Program-made: the position numbers and the translations under genes
Shown: positions 17,236-26,756 of the stretch, piece after piece
How positions within the stretch are numbered: the first letter of the stretch is position 1
How the letters are laid out: the number at the start of each line of letters is the position of its first letter
Assembly (NCBI GenBank): GCA_963761015.1
Contig: CAVXFL010000020.1
Coordinates: forward strand, 744,001 to 808,000
Direction: 5' to 3'
DNA from: CAVXFL01 sp963761015
GTDB taxonomy: Bacteria > Pseudomonadota > Alphaproteobacteria > Acetobacterales > Acetobacteraceae
Length of the DNA stretch: 64,000 nucleotides
The notes under the pieces: generated by a model
What the model saw: the letters and a program-made list of their open reading frames with translations, nothing else
Told to the model about the DNA's origin: nothing
Databases searched by the model: none

Positions 17236-18543
17236 ATGGTCTGGGACGACGCGCGGGCCAGGACGACGCTGCGGGCCATCTTCGACGCGGCCGTCGCCAG
17301 CGCCGATCCGCACCGGGTGCTCGCCGCACATCTGCCGGACAAGCCGGTCCCGGGCGCGCGGGTGGTGGTCGTGGGCGCCGGCAAGTCCGCCGCCGTCATG
17401 GCGGCGGCGCTGGAGCAGGCGTGGCCGGACGTGGACCTCTCCGGCCTCGTCGTCACCCGCTACGGCCACGCGGTCCCGACCGGGCGCATCGAGGTGATGG
17501 AGGCGTCGCACCCGGTGCCCGACACGAACAGCGAAAAGGCCGCGCGGCGCATGCTGGAGCGGGTCGCCGGGTTGCGTTCCGGCGATCTGGTGCTCGCGCT
17601 GATTTCCGGCGGCGGCTCGGCGCTGCTGGCCCTGCCGGCGCCCGGCCTGACGCTCGCCGACAAGCAGGCGGTGAACCGCGGCCTGCTCGCCTCGGGCGCC
17701 ACCATCCACGAGATGAACTGCGTGCGGAAGCACCTCTCCGCGATCAAGGGCGGGCGGCTGGCCGCCGCCGCCGCGCCGGCGCGCGTCGTCACGCTCGCCA
17801 TCAGCGACGTGCCCGGCGACGACCCGGCGGTGATCGCCTCGGGGCCGACGGTGCCCGATCCCACCACCTTCGCCGACGCCCGCGCGCTGGTGGCCCGTTA
17901 CGGGCTGACCGTCTCGCCGCAAGTGGCCGCCCGGCTCGAACAGGACGCGGACGAAACGCCGAAACCGGGGCTGTTGCCGGACGCCGCCGATTTCCGCCTG
18001 ATCGCCACCCCGGAGATGGCGCTGCGCGCCGCCGCCAAGGCGGCGAAGCGCGCCGGCCTCGCGCCGTTCATCCTGGGCGACGCGCTGGAGGGCGAGAGCC
18101 GCGAGATGGGGATCGTGCTCGCCGGCATCGCGCGCAGCGTGCGCGCGCATGGCGAGCCGCTGAAGCCGCCTGCCGTGCTGCTCTCGGGCGGCGAGTCGAC
18201 CGTCACCATGCGCCGCGGGCATTCCGGGCACGGCGGGCGCAACACGGAATTTCTGCTCGGCCTCGCAGTCGCGCTGGCCGGCACGCCGGCGATCTGGGCC
18301 GCGGCCGGCGACACCGACGGCATCGACGGCAGCGAGGACGCGGCCGGCGCGATCGTCACGCCCGACACGCTGGCGCGGGCGCGGGCGCGGGGGCTCGATC
18401 CGCGGGCGATGCTGGACGGGCACGACAGCTACTCGCTGTTCGCGGACCTCGACGATCTGATCGTCACCGGCCCGACGCTCACCAACGTCAACGACGTTCG
18501 CGCCATTCTGGTCGCCCCCGATCTTCGTCCGGGGCGGGCCTGA
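17236..18543 (+). CDS. Glycerate 2-kinase (MOFRL/GckA-TtuD type)
   Basis: The protein has 435 residues. The N-terminal domain holds VVVVGAGKSAAVMAAAL and LVLALISGGGSALLALP, and then GGRLAAAAAPARVVTLAISD. The C-terminal MOFRL domain has LLSGGESTVTM, GGRNTEFLLGLAVAL and AAAGDTDGIDG. It phosphorylates D-glycerate to 2-phosphoglycerate with ATP. The pyruvate kinase gene starts four bases after its stop. This pairing takes glycerate through 2-phosphoglycerate and phosphoenolpyruvate to pyruvate and regains the ATP. The same arrangement occurs in tartrate and glyoxylate pathways (TtuD with a pyruvate kinase). Confidence 0.93.
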   Translation: MVWDDARARTTLRAIFDAAVASADPHRVLAAHLPDKPVPGARVVVVGAGKSAAVMAAALEQAWPDVDLSGLVVTRYGHAVPTGRIEVMEASHPVPDTNSEKAARRMLERVAGLRSGDLVLALISGGGSALLALPAPGLTLADKQAVNRGLLASGATIHEMNCVRKHLSAIKGGRLAAAAAPARVVTLAISDVPGDDPAVIASGPTVPDPTTFADARALVARYGLTVSPQVAARLEQDADETPKPGLLPDAADFRLIATPEMALRAAAKAAKRAGLAPFILGDALEGESREMGIVLAGIARSVRAHGEPLKPPAVLLSGGESTVTMRRGHSGHGGRNTEFLLGLAVALAGTPAIWAAAGDTDGIDGSEDAAGAIVTPDTLARARARGLDPRAMLDGHDSYSLFADLDDLIVTGPTLTNVNDVRAILVAPDLRPGRA

Positions 18544-18546
18544 ACC

Positions 18547-19980
18547 ATGGTCCTGCGCCCCAGGCTGCGCCGGCACCGGCGGACCAAGATCGTCGCGACA
18601 TTGGGTCCGGCCAGTTCCACCGCCGAGGTGATCGCGCGCCTGTTCCACGCCGGCGCGGACGTGTTCCGGCTGAATTTCTCCCACGGCACCCACGAGGACC
18701 ACGCCAGCCGCATCGACATCATCCGCGGGTTGGAGAAGGAGACCGGGCGGCCGATCGGCATTCTGGCAGACGTGCAGGGGCCGAAGCTGCGCGTCGGGCG
18801 GTTCGGCGGCGGGCGGGTGCATCTGCAGACCGGCCAGAGCTTTCGCCTCGACCTCAATCCGGTGCCCGGCAACGCGAGCCGCGTGCAATTGCCGCACCCG
18901 GAAATCATCGCCGCCGCCGGCATCGGCACCACGCTGTTGCTGGACGACGGCAAGCTGCGGCTGCGCGTCGTGCACCAGCGCGACGATCACCTGGAATGCG
19001 AGGTGGTGGTCGGCGGCCCGCTCTCCGACCGCAAGGGCGTGAACGTGCCCGACGTGGTGCTGCCGATCCCGGCGCTGACCGAGAAGGACCGCGCGGATTC
19101 CGCCTTCGCGCTCGACCACGGCGTCGACTACATCGGCCTTTCCTTCGTGCAACACGCGGAGGACGTGGCCGAGGCGAAGCAGATCGCCAATGGCCGCGCC
19201 TGGATCATGACCAAGCTCGAAAAGCCGCAGGCGGTGGACAATCTGGACGCCATCCTGGCGCTGTCCGACGCGGTGATGGTGGCGCGCGGGGATCTCGGCG
19301 TGGAGCTGCCGCCCGAAGAGGTGCCGCTGGTGCAGAAGCGCGTCGTGCGCGCCGCGCGCCAGCTCGGGCGGCCGGTGGTGGTCGCCACGCAGATGCTGGA
19401 GAGCATGATCAACGCGCCCGCGCCGACCCGCGCCGAGGCCTCGGACGTCGCGACCGCCGTGTTCGACGGCGCGGACGCGGTGATGCTGTCGGCCGAGACC
19501 GCGGCCGGCCAGTATCCGTTCGAGGCGGTCAACATCATGGACCGCATCGTCGCGCGGGTGGAACAGGACCCCGGCTGGCGCGACATCATCGAGGCCAGCC
19601 GCCCGGAGCCGGAACATTCATCGGCCGATGCGATCGCCGCCGCGGCGCGGCAGGTGGCGCACACGATCAGCGCCCGCGCGATCGCGGCCTACACCGAATC
19701 CGGTTCCACCGCGCTCCGGGTCGCGCGCGAGCGGCCGGAGGCGCCGGTGCTCGGGGTGACGACCAACGGCGCGACGGCGCGGCGGCTGGCCGTCGCCTGG
19801 GGCGTGCACGCCGTCGTCACCGCGCCCACCCACACGATGACGGAGACCGTCGCGCGGGCCTTGCGGACCGCGCAGCAGGAAGGTTTCGCCGAATTGGGCG
19901 AGGAGATCATCGTCGTCGCCGGCATCCCGTTCGGCCAGCCGGGGACCACGAACGCGTTGCGCGTCGCGCGGCTGAAGTAG
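18547..19980 (+). CDS. pyk: Pyruvate kinase
   Basis: The 477-residue protein begins RRTKIVATLGPASS and FRLNFSHGTHEDH, which are substrate- and K+-site segments. It continues with ILADVQGPKLRVGRF, the B domain, GVDYIGLSFVQHAEDV, MTKLEKPQAVDN (catalytic Lys), VMVARGDLGVELP and VVVATQMLESMI. The last of these precedes the family signature EASDVATAVFDGADAVMLSAET. The C-terminal domain carries regulatory-site features. It makes pyruvate and ATP from phosphoenolpyruvate and ADP. It is coupled to glycerate 2-kinase, so it is probably the pathway-specific copy; whether another copy exists cannot be seen here. Confidence 0.96.
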   Translation: MVLRPRLRRHRRTKIVATLGPASSTAEVIARLFHAGADVFRLNFSHGTHEDHASRIDIIRGLEKETGRPIGILADVQGPKLRVGRFGGGRVHLQTGQSFRLDLNPVPGNASRVQLPHPEIIAAAGIGTTLLLDDGKLRLRVVHQRDDHLECEVVVGGPLSDRKGVNVPDVVLPIPALTEKDRADSAFALDHGVDYIGLSFVQHAEDVAEAKQIANGRAWIMTKLEKPQAVDNLDAILALSDAVMVARGDLGVELPPEEVPLVQKRVVRAARQLGRPVVVATQMLESMINAPAPTRAEASDVATAVFDGADAVMLSAETAAGQYPFEAVNIMDRIVARVEQDPGWRDIIEASRPEPEHSSADAIAAAARQVAHTISARAIAAYTESGSTALRVARERPEAPVLGVTTNGATARRLAVAWGVHAVVTAPTHTMTETVARALRTAQQEGFAELGEEIIVVAGIPFGQPGTTNALRVARLK

Positions 19981-20041
19981 CTCGCGAAACCGCGACGGAC
20001 GATCATTCGAACTCTGCCCGGCGCTGGCATCTCGTGCCCGT

Positions 20042-20073
20042 CACTCTCCAAGTTGGGGCGAGCTTGGAGAGTG
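20042..20073. terminator. Perfect 11-bp hairpin between convergent pyk and catalase
   Basis: CACTCTCCAAG and CTTGGAGAGTG pair perfectly around a 10-base loop. The hairpin lies 61 bases after the pyk stop and 26 bases beyond the catalase stop, so it could serve both convergent transcripts. There is no T run on either side, so an intrinsic terminator is not proven. It could instead protect 3' ends. Confidence 0.5.
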
Positions 20074-20099
20074 GCGGCGATATCAGCCTTCGCTCATGG

Positions 20100-21587
20100 C
20101 TATTGCGGGCATCGGCGCTTTGCGGCCATCGGCGCGGCGCTGGCGCGCACCTTGGTCTCGATGCGCCGACCGATCTCGCGGTCGATGTTCTTCCAGTAGT
20201 CGAACGCGCGCTCGAGCACCGGCGAGCGCACGCCGCCGAGCAGGGCGCCGGCGACCGTCTCGACAAGCGCGTCGCGCTGCTTGTCACTGAAGACGTCCCG
20301 AACCAGTGCGCCTGCCTGGGAGAAGTCATCGTCCTCCGCGCGCAGCGTATAGGCGTGGCGGACCATTTCTCCGTCGCTTTCCCAGCCATCGTCCACCGGG
20401 CCAGTCTCGTCGGCCCAGCTTCGTCCGCTGCTATTGGGCGCATAGACCGGAGCGTTGCCGCTGTGGTGGTAGGCCATCTGACCATTGAACATGTAGCTGT
20501 TCACCGGAACCTTGGGCTGATTGACCGGCAACTGGTGGAAGTTCGTACCAATGCGGTTCCGTTGCGCGTCATTATAGGCAAAGGCGCGCCCCAGCAGCAT
20601 CTTGTCCGGCGAAAGCCCGACGCCGGGCACCGTGTTGCCCGGAGAGAAGGCTGCCTGCTCGATTTGCGCAAAGAAATTCTCCGGATTCCGGTTGAGCGTC
20701 ATCTTGCCGACCTTGATCAGCGGATAATCCGCGTGCGGCCAGATCTTTGTGAGGTCGAAGGGATTGAGCCGGTAGGTCTTAGCCTCGGCATAGGGCATCA
20801 CCTGGACGGACAGCGACCAGCTCGGATGCTCGCCGCGCGTGATCGCCTCGAACAGGTCGCGCCGGTGGAAGTCGGCATCGGCACCCGCCATGGCCGCGGC
20901 TTCGGCATTTGTGAAGTTCTTGACGCCCTGATCGCTGATGAAGTGATACTTCACCCAGAATTTTTTGCCCTGCGCATTGATCCACATATAGGTGTGCGAG
21001 CTATAGCCGTTCATGTTCCGCCAGCTGCGCGGCAGGCCCCGATCACCCATCAGATACGTCACCTGGTGCGCGGACTCGGGGTTTAGTGTCCAGAAGTCCC
21101 ACTGCATGTGATTATCGCGCAGGCCGCTATCCGGCAGCCGTTTTTGGCTGCGGATGAAATGCGGGAATTTCATGGTGTCGCGAATGAAGAATACCGGCGT
21201 GTTGTTGCCGACAAGGTCGTAATTGCCTTCGTCGGTGTAGAATTTGAGCGAGAAGCCGCGGACATCGCGCCAGGTGTCGGGGCTGCCTCCCTCGCCGGCC
21301 ACGGTGGAAAACCGTGCGAGCATCTCGGTCTTGACGCCCTTCTGGAAAACAGCGGCCTTGGTATAGGTCGAGACATCTGCCGTCGTTTCAAACACGCCGA
21401 ATGCGCCAGATCCCTTGGCATGAGGCTGACGTTCGGGAACCATCTCGCGATTGAAGTGCGCCATCTGCTCCAGGAAATGCACATCGTGAAGCAGGATGGG
21501 ACCGTCAGGGCCGATGGTCAGCGAGTTGCGGTCGCTGCGCGCCGGCGCACCGGTGCTCATGGTCGAGCCGGTGGTTTGCTCAGTCAT
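20100..21587 (-). CDS. katA: Catalase (small-subunit monofunctional haem catalase)
   Basis: The 495-residue protein has the haem catalase plan. VHFLEQMAHFNREMVPERQ holds the Glu-Arg of the active-site entry. The catalytic His segment is AKGSGAFGVFE. RFSTVAGEGGSPDTWRD, the Asn region GNNTPVFFIRD and the proximal Tyr region NDAQRNRIGTNFHQLPVN follow. The C-terminus lacks the flavodoxin domain of large catalases. It converts hydrogen peroxide to water and oxygen. ATG 21587 is preceded by AGGAGA, which decides the start. A TTGACctaGATCAA box lies 186 bases upstream, suggesting control by FNR/FixK-type regulators. The next gene on the strand is a PAS hybrid kinase. Confidence 0.96.
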   Translation of the reverse strand: MTEQTTGSTMSTGAPARSDRNSLTIGPDGPILLHDVHFLEQMAHFNREMVPERQPHAKGSGAFGVFETTADVSTYTKAAVFQKGVKTEMLARFSTVAGEGGSPDTWRDVRGFSLKFYTDEGNYDLVGNNTPVFFIRDTMKFPHFIRSQKRLPDSGLRDNHMQWDFWTLNPESAHQVTYLMGDRGLPRSWRNMNGYSSHTYMWINAQGKKFWVKYHFISDQGVKNFTNAEAAAMAGADADFHRRDLFEAITRGEHPSWSLSVQVMPYAEAKTYRLNPFDLTKIWPHADYPLIKVGKMTLNRNPENFFAQIEQAAFSPGNTVPGVGLSPDKMLLGRAFAYNDAQRNRIGTNFHQLPVNQPKVPVNSYMFNGQMAYHHSGNAPVYAPNSSGRSWADETGPVDDGWESDGEMVRHAYTLRAEDDDFSQAGALVRDVFSDKQRDALVETVAGALLGGVRSPVLERAFDYWKNIDREIGRRIETKVRASAAPMAAKRRCPQ

Positions 21588-21772
21588 ATGTATTTCTCCT
21601 GTCGCGCGACACCCCCGGGCGGAGCATCCTTCCCGTCCGCAGCGGGGAGGGAGTCCGGTGAAGCCGCAGCCAAACGCCGACCACGTCCGAACCATGGTCA
21701 CAGTCTGGAATGCTGCCTCGGGAACCTGGTCAAATCGTCGGCCGACGTTGCGCCGCCCGCGAATTCCGAGCC

Positions 21773-21786
21773 TTGACCTAGATCAA
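21773..21786. promoter_or_regulatory. FNR/FixK-type binding site
   Basis: TTGACCTAGATCAA matches the FNR/FixK consensus TTGAN6TCAA, and its central six bases CCTAGA are partly symmetric. It lies in the 365-base gap between the hybrid kinase stop (21953) and the catalase start (21587). Catalase is the only gene it is placed to control. Nothing else recognisable is in this gap. No FNR/FixK protein gene is in the window. Confidence 0.7.
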
Positions 21787-21952
21787 GAGCCTTCGTGGCG
21801 GCTTGCCGGCCGTATCGCAATGGAGGGTTCGCGCGCATCGGTTGAACAACTCCTGGTCCCCGACCTCGCGAGCGGACGAGATCGTGGTGATGGACGACCT
21901 GAGCAGCCACAAAGATCCCGAGGTTGAGAGCGCTGCCTCGGCCTCCACATGG

Positions 21953-23959
21953 TCAGTATCGCTCGATCATTGCACGAACCTTGACGCCGAGAGCGTCGAG
22001 CGCGAACGGTTTCGTCAGCATGTCCATGCCGCTATCGAGAAAGTCTCCGCGGACTGCGGCGTTCTCCGCATAGCCGGTCACGAAAAGCACCTTCAGGTCG
22101 GGCCGAGCGGCGCGCGCGATTTCCGCCAGCTTGCGGCCGTTGATGTGCGGCAGCATGACGTCGGACATCATCAGGTCGATGCGGCGATCCGATTGCAGGA
22201 TAGGGATCGCCGGACGCGCGTCCGAGGCCAGAACGACCTCGTAGCCGAGCTCTTCCAGGACATCGGCGAGGATCATTCGTACCGTCGCGTCGTCTTCCAC
22301 GACAAGGATGGTTTCCCCTTGCCCCCGCGGCGCCGCGTCGAGCGGCTTCTGCAAAACCACGGCGTCCTGCAGGGCGCGTGGCAAATAGAGCTTGATGGTC
22401 GTGCCGTGTCCGACCTCGCTATAGATACGAAGGTGTCCGCGGCTCTGCTTGGCAAAGCCATAGACCATCGACAGCCCCAGGCCGGTGCCCTCTCCGACCG
22501 GCTTCATGGTGAAGAACGGATCGATTGCCTTGGCCACGACATCGGCCGCCATCCCCATTCCGGTATCCGATACCGCAATGACCACATAGTCGCCGGGGCT
22601 CACCTCGGCTTGTCGTGAGGTGTAGGCCTCGTCGAGATGCACGTTCGTGGTTTCGATGGTCAGTCGGCCGCCATCCGGCATCGCATCGCGCGCGTTGATC
22701 GCAAGGTTCAGGACGGCGCTTTCGAGCTGGTTGGCGTCGGCGAAGGCGGTCCAAAGCTCCTCCGAAAGCGAGCACGCCAGTTCGATGTGCTCGCCCAAGG
22801 TGCGGTGAAGCAGATCCTCCATGTCCCCGATAAGACGATTGATGTCGTTCGGCCGGATGTCGAGCGGCTGCCGCCGGGCGAAGGCGAGCAGACGATGGGT
22901 TAGCGCCCCGGCCCGCTGGGCGGAGATCGACGCCGCATCCATGAAGCGCGGGATCTCCTCGGGGCGGCCCGATTCCATGCGCCTGCGAATAATGTCGAGC
23001 GAGCCGATGATGCCGGTCAGCAGGTTATTGAAGTCGTGGGCGATGCCGCCCGTCAGTCGGCCGATCGCCTCCATTTTTTGCGATTGCCGCAGGGCCTCTT
23101 GCACGGCTGCCAGCTCGGCTTCCGCGGCGCGCTCGGCAGTGATGTCCCGGCCGGTACAATAGACGTAGCCGTCCTCGGGAATGCCGATCCAGGAAATCCA
23201 GCGGTAGCTGCCGTCCTTGCAGCGATACCGGTTGGCGAAGCGGAGCGCCGGCTGGCCGACCTGGGTCAATTCGAAGCCGGCGCGGGTGTGCTCCAGGTCA
23301 TCGGGGTGCAGCAGGTCGAAAATCGACATGCTGACCACCTCCTCTTCCGTCCATCCCAGCACGCTCTCCCACGCCGGGTTGGCCGTTTCGAAATAACCCT
23401 TTGCATTGAGCGCCCCGAGCAGATCCGGGCTCAGCTGCCACGTCAAACCGCGTGCTTGCGCGCGCTCGATGACCTTGCGTTCGAGATCCGCATTCAATTG
23501 GCGCAAACGGGCTTCGGAGGCCCGCAGCGCTTGCTCCGAGGTATGCCGGTCGGTGATGTCGACCCCTTCGACAAAGATCCCGGTCACACCGCCGGTTTCG
23601 TCCTTGATCGGCTGATAGACGAAATCGAGGTAGCGGGTTTCCGCAGGTCCTTCCGCCGACCGCCTAAGGGCAATTTCCACGTCTTTCCCGACAAACGCTT
23701 CTCCCGTTGCGAAGACGGTGTCGAGCAAGTCGAAAAAAACCTGGCCCTCGACTTCCGGAAACGCTTCGCGGACGGTCCGGCCGATCACCTCGCGATGCCC
23801 GATGAGTTGCTGATAGGCGGGGTTCGTCAGCACGAACCGGTGTTCGGGTCCCTGAAGGAGAGCGGAGAAACTCGGCGACTGAACGAACATCTCCCGGAGC
23901 CGACGAACCTGTTCGCCGGTGTCGAGTAGCTCCCAAGCTTGCTCCTTCGCGTCCTTCAT
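21953..23959 (-). CDS. PAS-PAS hybrid sensor histidine kinase with receiver domain
   Basis: The protein has 668 residues and no transmembrane segment, so it is a cytosolic sensor. A first PAS domain spans about 27-150 (RFVLTNPAYQQLIGHREVIG, GVDITDR) and a second about 175-285 (PAWESVLGWTEEEV, YRCKDGSYRWISW). The phosphoacceptor is His308 in GGIAHDFNNLLTGIIGSLD. The N box is LNLAINARDAMPDGG, and the G boxes are DTGMGM and GTGLGLSMVYGF. The C-terminal receiver starts ETILVVEDDATVR with phospho-Asp in MMSDVMLPHI. The HxFNN-type H box places it in the HWE-independent NtrB-like hybrid group. The second PAS lacks an obvious haem-binding His motif, so the signal is unknown. No partner regulator is adjacent. 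Confidence 0.92.
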   Translation of the reverse strand: MKDAKEQAWELLDTGEQVRRLREMFVQSPSFSALLQGPEHRFVLTNPAYQQLIGHREVIGRTVREAFPEVEGQVFFDLLDTVFATGEAFVGKDVEIALRRSAEGPAETRYLDFVYQPIKDETGGVTGIFVEGVDITDRHTSEQALRASEARLRQLNADLERKVIERAQARGLTWQLSPDLLGALNAKGYFETANPAWESVLGWTEEEVVSMSIFDLLHPDDLEHTRAGFELTQVGQPALRFANRYRCKDGSYRWISWIGIPEDGYVYCTGRDITAERAAEAELAAVQEALRQSQKMEAIGRLTGGIAHDFNNLLTGIIGSLDIIRRRMESGRPEEIPRFMDAASISAQRAGALTHRLLAFARRQPLDIRPNDINRLIGDMEDLLHRTLGEHIELACSLSEELWTAFADANQLESAVLNLAINARDAMPDGGRLTIETTNVHLDEAYTSRQAEVSPGDYVVIAVSDTGMGMAADVVAKAIDPFFTMKPVGEGTGLGLSMVYGFAKQSRGHLRIYSEVGHGTTIKLYLPRALQDAVVLQKPLDAAPRGQGETILVVEDDATVRMILADVLEELGYEVVLASDARPAIPILQSDRRIDLMMSDVMLPHINGRKLAEIARAARPDLKVLFVTGYAENAAVRGDFLDSGMDMLTKPFALDALGVKVRAMIERY

Positions 23960-24253
23960 CCGGCAACCATAACTGAAAAATCGCCGTCCGGTCACGGCGC
24001 CCGCACCGCTCGGAGTCTCTCTGAAGCGAGCCCATAACCGATCCGGGGGCCTGTCAGGGGGCCCTGGCCAGCGGTTTTCGCCCAGCCGGCGGCAACCTTG
24101 GCTCCGGTGGTCCGTTTTCGGGGCGACGGGCGAGCAGGATGGGCGCGAAGCGGCGCGACCGCTGCACAGTTCGGCTGAGTTTGGGCTGATGGTCTGGGCC
24201 GAGCCGCTCCAAATCTCGAATGGCGGGTGTCGGTAGACGATCGAGAATCAGCG

Positions 24254-24778
24254 ATGGCCGATCGCACGCATACCAAGATCCGTCCGGCGCCTCCGCCCCC
24301 GGAGGCCTACCCGCCGCCCCCGCCGCCCGCCGGCTATCTGCCGCCGCCCAAGATCGGCGACCGCTGGCAGGACTGGGCCAATCTGGTCGTATCGATCTGG
24401 TTCTTCTTTTCGCCCTGGATTCTGCAGTTCGGTTCCGCCGCGCCAATCCGAACGGCGGGAGCGGCGATCGTCGCGAACCACGCGGCCAGTCACGCCGCGT
24501 GGAACGCCTGGGTGCTCGGCGCGCTCGTCTTCATCACGGCGCTGTCCGCGATCGGACGCATGGAGCTGTGGCAGGAACGAATCAACTTCGTTCTCGGCGC
24601 CTGGATATTCGCGGCGCCCTGGGCGCTCGGATTCGCCAGCGGTCGTTACCCCGCGGCGGCCTGGGATCACTGGGTGGTGGGCGCGCTGGTCCTGATATTC
24701 GCGTTCTGGAACCTGATTACGACGCCCAGGGGGCCCGAGACTCTGCCGCCGCCGACGATGCCGCCGCCGCGGTATTGA
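24254..24778 (+). CDS. SPW-repeat membrane protein
   Basis: The 174-residue protein has a Pro-rich cytosolic start (PPPPEAYPPPPPPAGYLPPP) and then four hydrophobic helices. Two carry the SPW-type motif, FFSPWILQF in the first half and FAAPWALGF in the second, each preceded by a W-N or N-F-V helix start. It ends in another Pro-rich tail. The family is found in membrane proteins of unknown role. I chose ATG 24254 over an upstream GTG at 24227. The 294 bases before it, upstream of the kinase start, contain no recognisable gene. Confidence 0.75.
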   Translation: MADRTHTKIRPAPPPPEAYPPPPPPAGYLPPPKIGDRWQDWANLVVSIWFFFSPWILQFGSAAPIRTAGAAIVANHAASHAAWNAWVLGALVFITALSAIGRMELWQERINFVLGAWIFAAPWALGFASGRYPAAAWDHWVVGALVLIFAFWNLITTPRGPETLPPPTMPPPRY

Positions 24779-25011
24779 ACCCGTATTTCCCGGATGAACG
24801 ACATTCTGTCTGTACGACGGGCGAATCTCGCCCTCAATATCAGGCGGTTGCGATCCGAGAAGTTGCCCGGCCGTGACCGACGAAATCCTTGTGAAGAGGC
24901 TTGAGGCAGACTACGGTCAGCTACGAAAGGGCGAAATCGACGAGTATCCGGGCGAATCCCGGTTCGATCGAACCAGTTTCGGCATCCGACACAATCCGCG
25001 GGAGGTCGCCG

Positions 25012-26052
25012 ATGGTCCGCGCCATTCTGATCGTTCTCGTGCTCTTCGGCTGCCTGTCAGCCTCTCCCGTGCGCGCCCAGGACGAGCTGATGGCGCGGGC
25101 GCGGCAACTGTTCGCGCCGATCCCGGCGACGCCGCCGGAACTACCGGGGAACCCGAGCACGCCCGCAAAGGTCGCGCTCGGCAAGATGCTGTATTTCGAC
25201 CCGAGGCTGTCGGCGAGTCACGCCATCAGCTGCAATTCCTGTCACAATCTTGGGCTGGGCGGCGCCGACGCCGAGCCGACGTCGATCGGCCACCGCTGGC
25301 AGCACGGCGGACGCAACGCGCCGACGGTGCTCAATGCGGTGTTCAACAAAGCGCAGTTCTGGGACGGCCGGGCCGCCGATCTCGAGCAGCAGGCCGGTGG
25401 GCCGATCGTCAATCCGATCGAAATGGCCTCGCCGCAGGCGCACGTGGCCGAGCAGATCGCCGGCATCCCGGGCTATCGCGAGGCGTTCGCCGCGGCGTTC
25501 CCAGGCGAGCACGAGCCGATCGCTATGGCGAATGTGCAGAAGGCGATCGCGGTGTTCGAGGCGACGCTAATCAGCCCCGATGCGCCGTTCGATCGTTTCC
25601 TTGAGGGCGATGCGAATGCGCTGACGCCGGTGCAGAAGACCGGCCTCGCGCTGTTCATCGACAAGGGCTGCGCCAATTGCCACAACGGCATCAACATCGG
25701 TGGCGGCATGTACGCGCCGTTCGGCGTGGTTGAGAAGCCCGGCGGCGAGCTGCTGCCGCCCGCCGACAAGGGCCGCTTCATGGTCACTCACACGCCGAGC
25801 GACGAGTACGTGTTCAAGGTGCCTACCTTGCGCAACATCCGGCTCACTGCACCGTATTTCCACACCGGCAGGTCGTGGGATCTGCGCCAGGCGGTGGCGG
25901 TAATGGGCGCGAGTCAGCTCGGCATCCACCTAACTGATCAGGAGGTGGACGAGATCACGACGTTCCTGGACAGCCTGACCGGACAGCAGCCGAGCGTAAC
26001 CTATCCGATCCTGCCGCCGAGCGTGGCGGCGACGCCGCAGCCGCAACCGTAA
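25012..26052 (+). CDS. Di-haem cytochrome c peroxidase (MauG/CcpA family), periplasmic
   Basis: The 346-residue protein starts with a signal peptide (AILIVLVLFGCLSASPVRAQ). The N-terminal haem motif is CNSCH (residues 74-78), after LGKMLYFDPRLSAS. RNAPTVLNAVFNKAQFWDGRA is the family hallmark around it, and the second haem motif CANCH lies near residue 225. The end has KVPTLRNIRLTAPYFHTGR with an axial ligand. It reduces hydrogen peroxide in the periplasm using electrons from small cytochromes. GGAGG precedes ATG 25012. Of the 233 bases before it, a short open stretch from 24873 has no family that I know. With the catalase it gives peroxide defence in two compartments. Confidence 0.93.
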   Translation: MVRAILIVLVLFGCLSASPVRAQDELMARARQLFAPIPATPPELPGNPSTPAKVALGKMLYFDPRLSASHAISCNSCHNLGLGGADAEPTSIGHRWQHGGRNAPTVLNAVFNKAQFWDGRAADLEQQAGGPIVNPIEMASPQAHVAEQIAGIPGYREAFAAAFPGEHEPIAMANVQKAIAVFEATLISPDAPFDRFLEGDANALTPVQKTGLALFIDKGCANCHNGINIGGGMYAPFGVVEKPGGELLPPADKGRFMVTHTPSDEYVFKVPTLRNIRLTAPYFHTGRSWDLRQAVAVMGASQLGIHLTDQEVDEITTFLDSLTGQQPSVTYPILPPSVAATPQPQP

Positions 26053-26331
26053 CCGCACGGCTTACGCCGGGATCTGCCGAGGATCATTCGCCCCGCCGGC
26101 ACGCACGGCGCAGGGTATTGCCGCCGGCAGCTTGAATGCGCTGGTGAGGGAGCGGGGGCGGCTAACTGGCGGCACCGGTGATCGGGGCGGCTTTGATTGA
26201 TTTGGTGTTGGCTAACCGAGGTGTTCACATGCTGCTGATCGGGGGGCGGCGTGATGCGAACGCCGGCCTTCCCTTTCCCCGGCGCCTGGCCTGTGCGACA
26301 GATGGCGTCGGGGACGCGGGGGAGCGCATCG

Positions 26332-26682
26332 ATGCGTATTCTGGCTTTCGCGGCACTATGCGCCGTCGGGATGGCCTCGGGCGCGGCCTTCGCCCAGGGC
26401 GCGACCAGGATCACCGATCCGAAGGTGAACGGAAAGCCGGTGGATCATTGCGCCGATATCGACGGCAACCCCGACTGCACGGCGCATGGCGCGGCCAAGG
26501 CGGCGCTGAACGCCTGCAAGGCGAACGGCTACGCGGCCGAGGCGGGCTGGCATACGCGCGCCTTCTCCGGCAAGGCGATGCATTTCATCACCGAATACGA
26601 CATGCACGCCGGCGAAGTCGGCGGGCGCTGGGAGGCGAAGCCCGCCACCGGCACGTTCGACTGGATCGCCTGCACGAAATAG
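26332..26682 (+). CDS. Exported small protein of unknown function
   Basis: A 116-residue ORF starts at 26332 with a clear signal peptide (RILAFAALCAVGMASGAAFAQ). The mature part is about 95 residues. It contains four Cys residues (DHCADIDGNPDCTAHG, NACKANG, and the terminal IACTK), which could form two disulphides. I recognise no domain. The 279 bases between the peroxidase stop and this start contain no gene I can support. Confidence 0.6.
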   Translation: MRILAFAALCAVGMASGAAFAQGATRITDPKVNGKPVDHCADIDGNPDCTAHGAAKAALNACKANGYAAEAGWHTRAFSGKAMHFITEYDMHAGEVGGRWEAKPATGTFDWIACTK

Positions 26683-26756
26683 CCGCTCGCCGTGGGACGA
26701 ACGGCCGAGCGCCGCGTTCTGCACGAGCGTAATCCAGTCTGCGGGCGACAGCGACC

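Noticed and set aside
16840..19617. A 925-residue minus-strand open frame
   Set aside because: Only its last 101 residues (DUF1244) are real. The rest lies antisense to the glycerate kinase and pyruvate kinase genes and is His/Arg-rich noise.
24873..25011. A small protein starting VTDEILVKRLEADYGQL upstream of the peroxidase
   Set aside because: The frame continues into the peroxidase gene out of phase and has no own stop before it. No family is recognised and no good ribosome site is seen.
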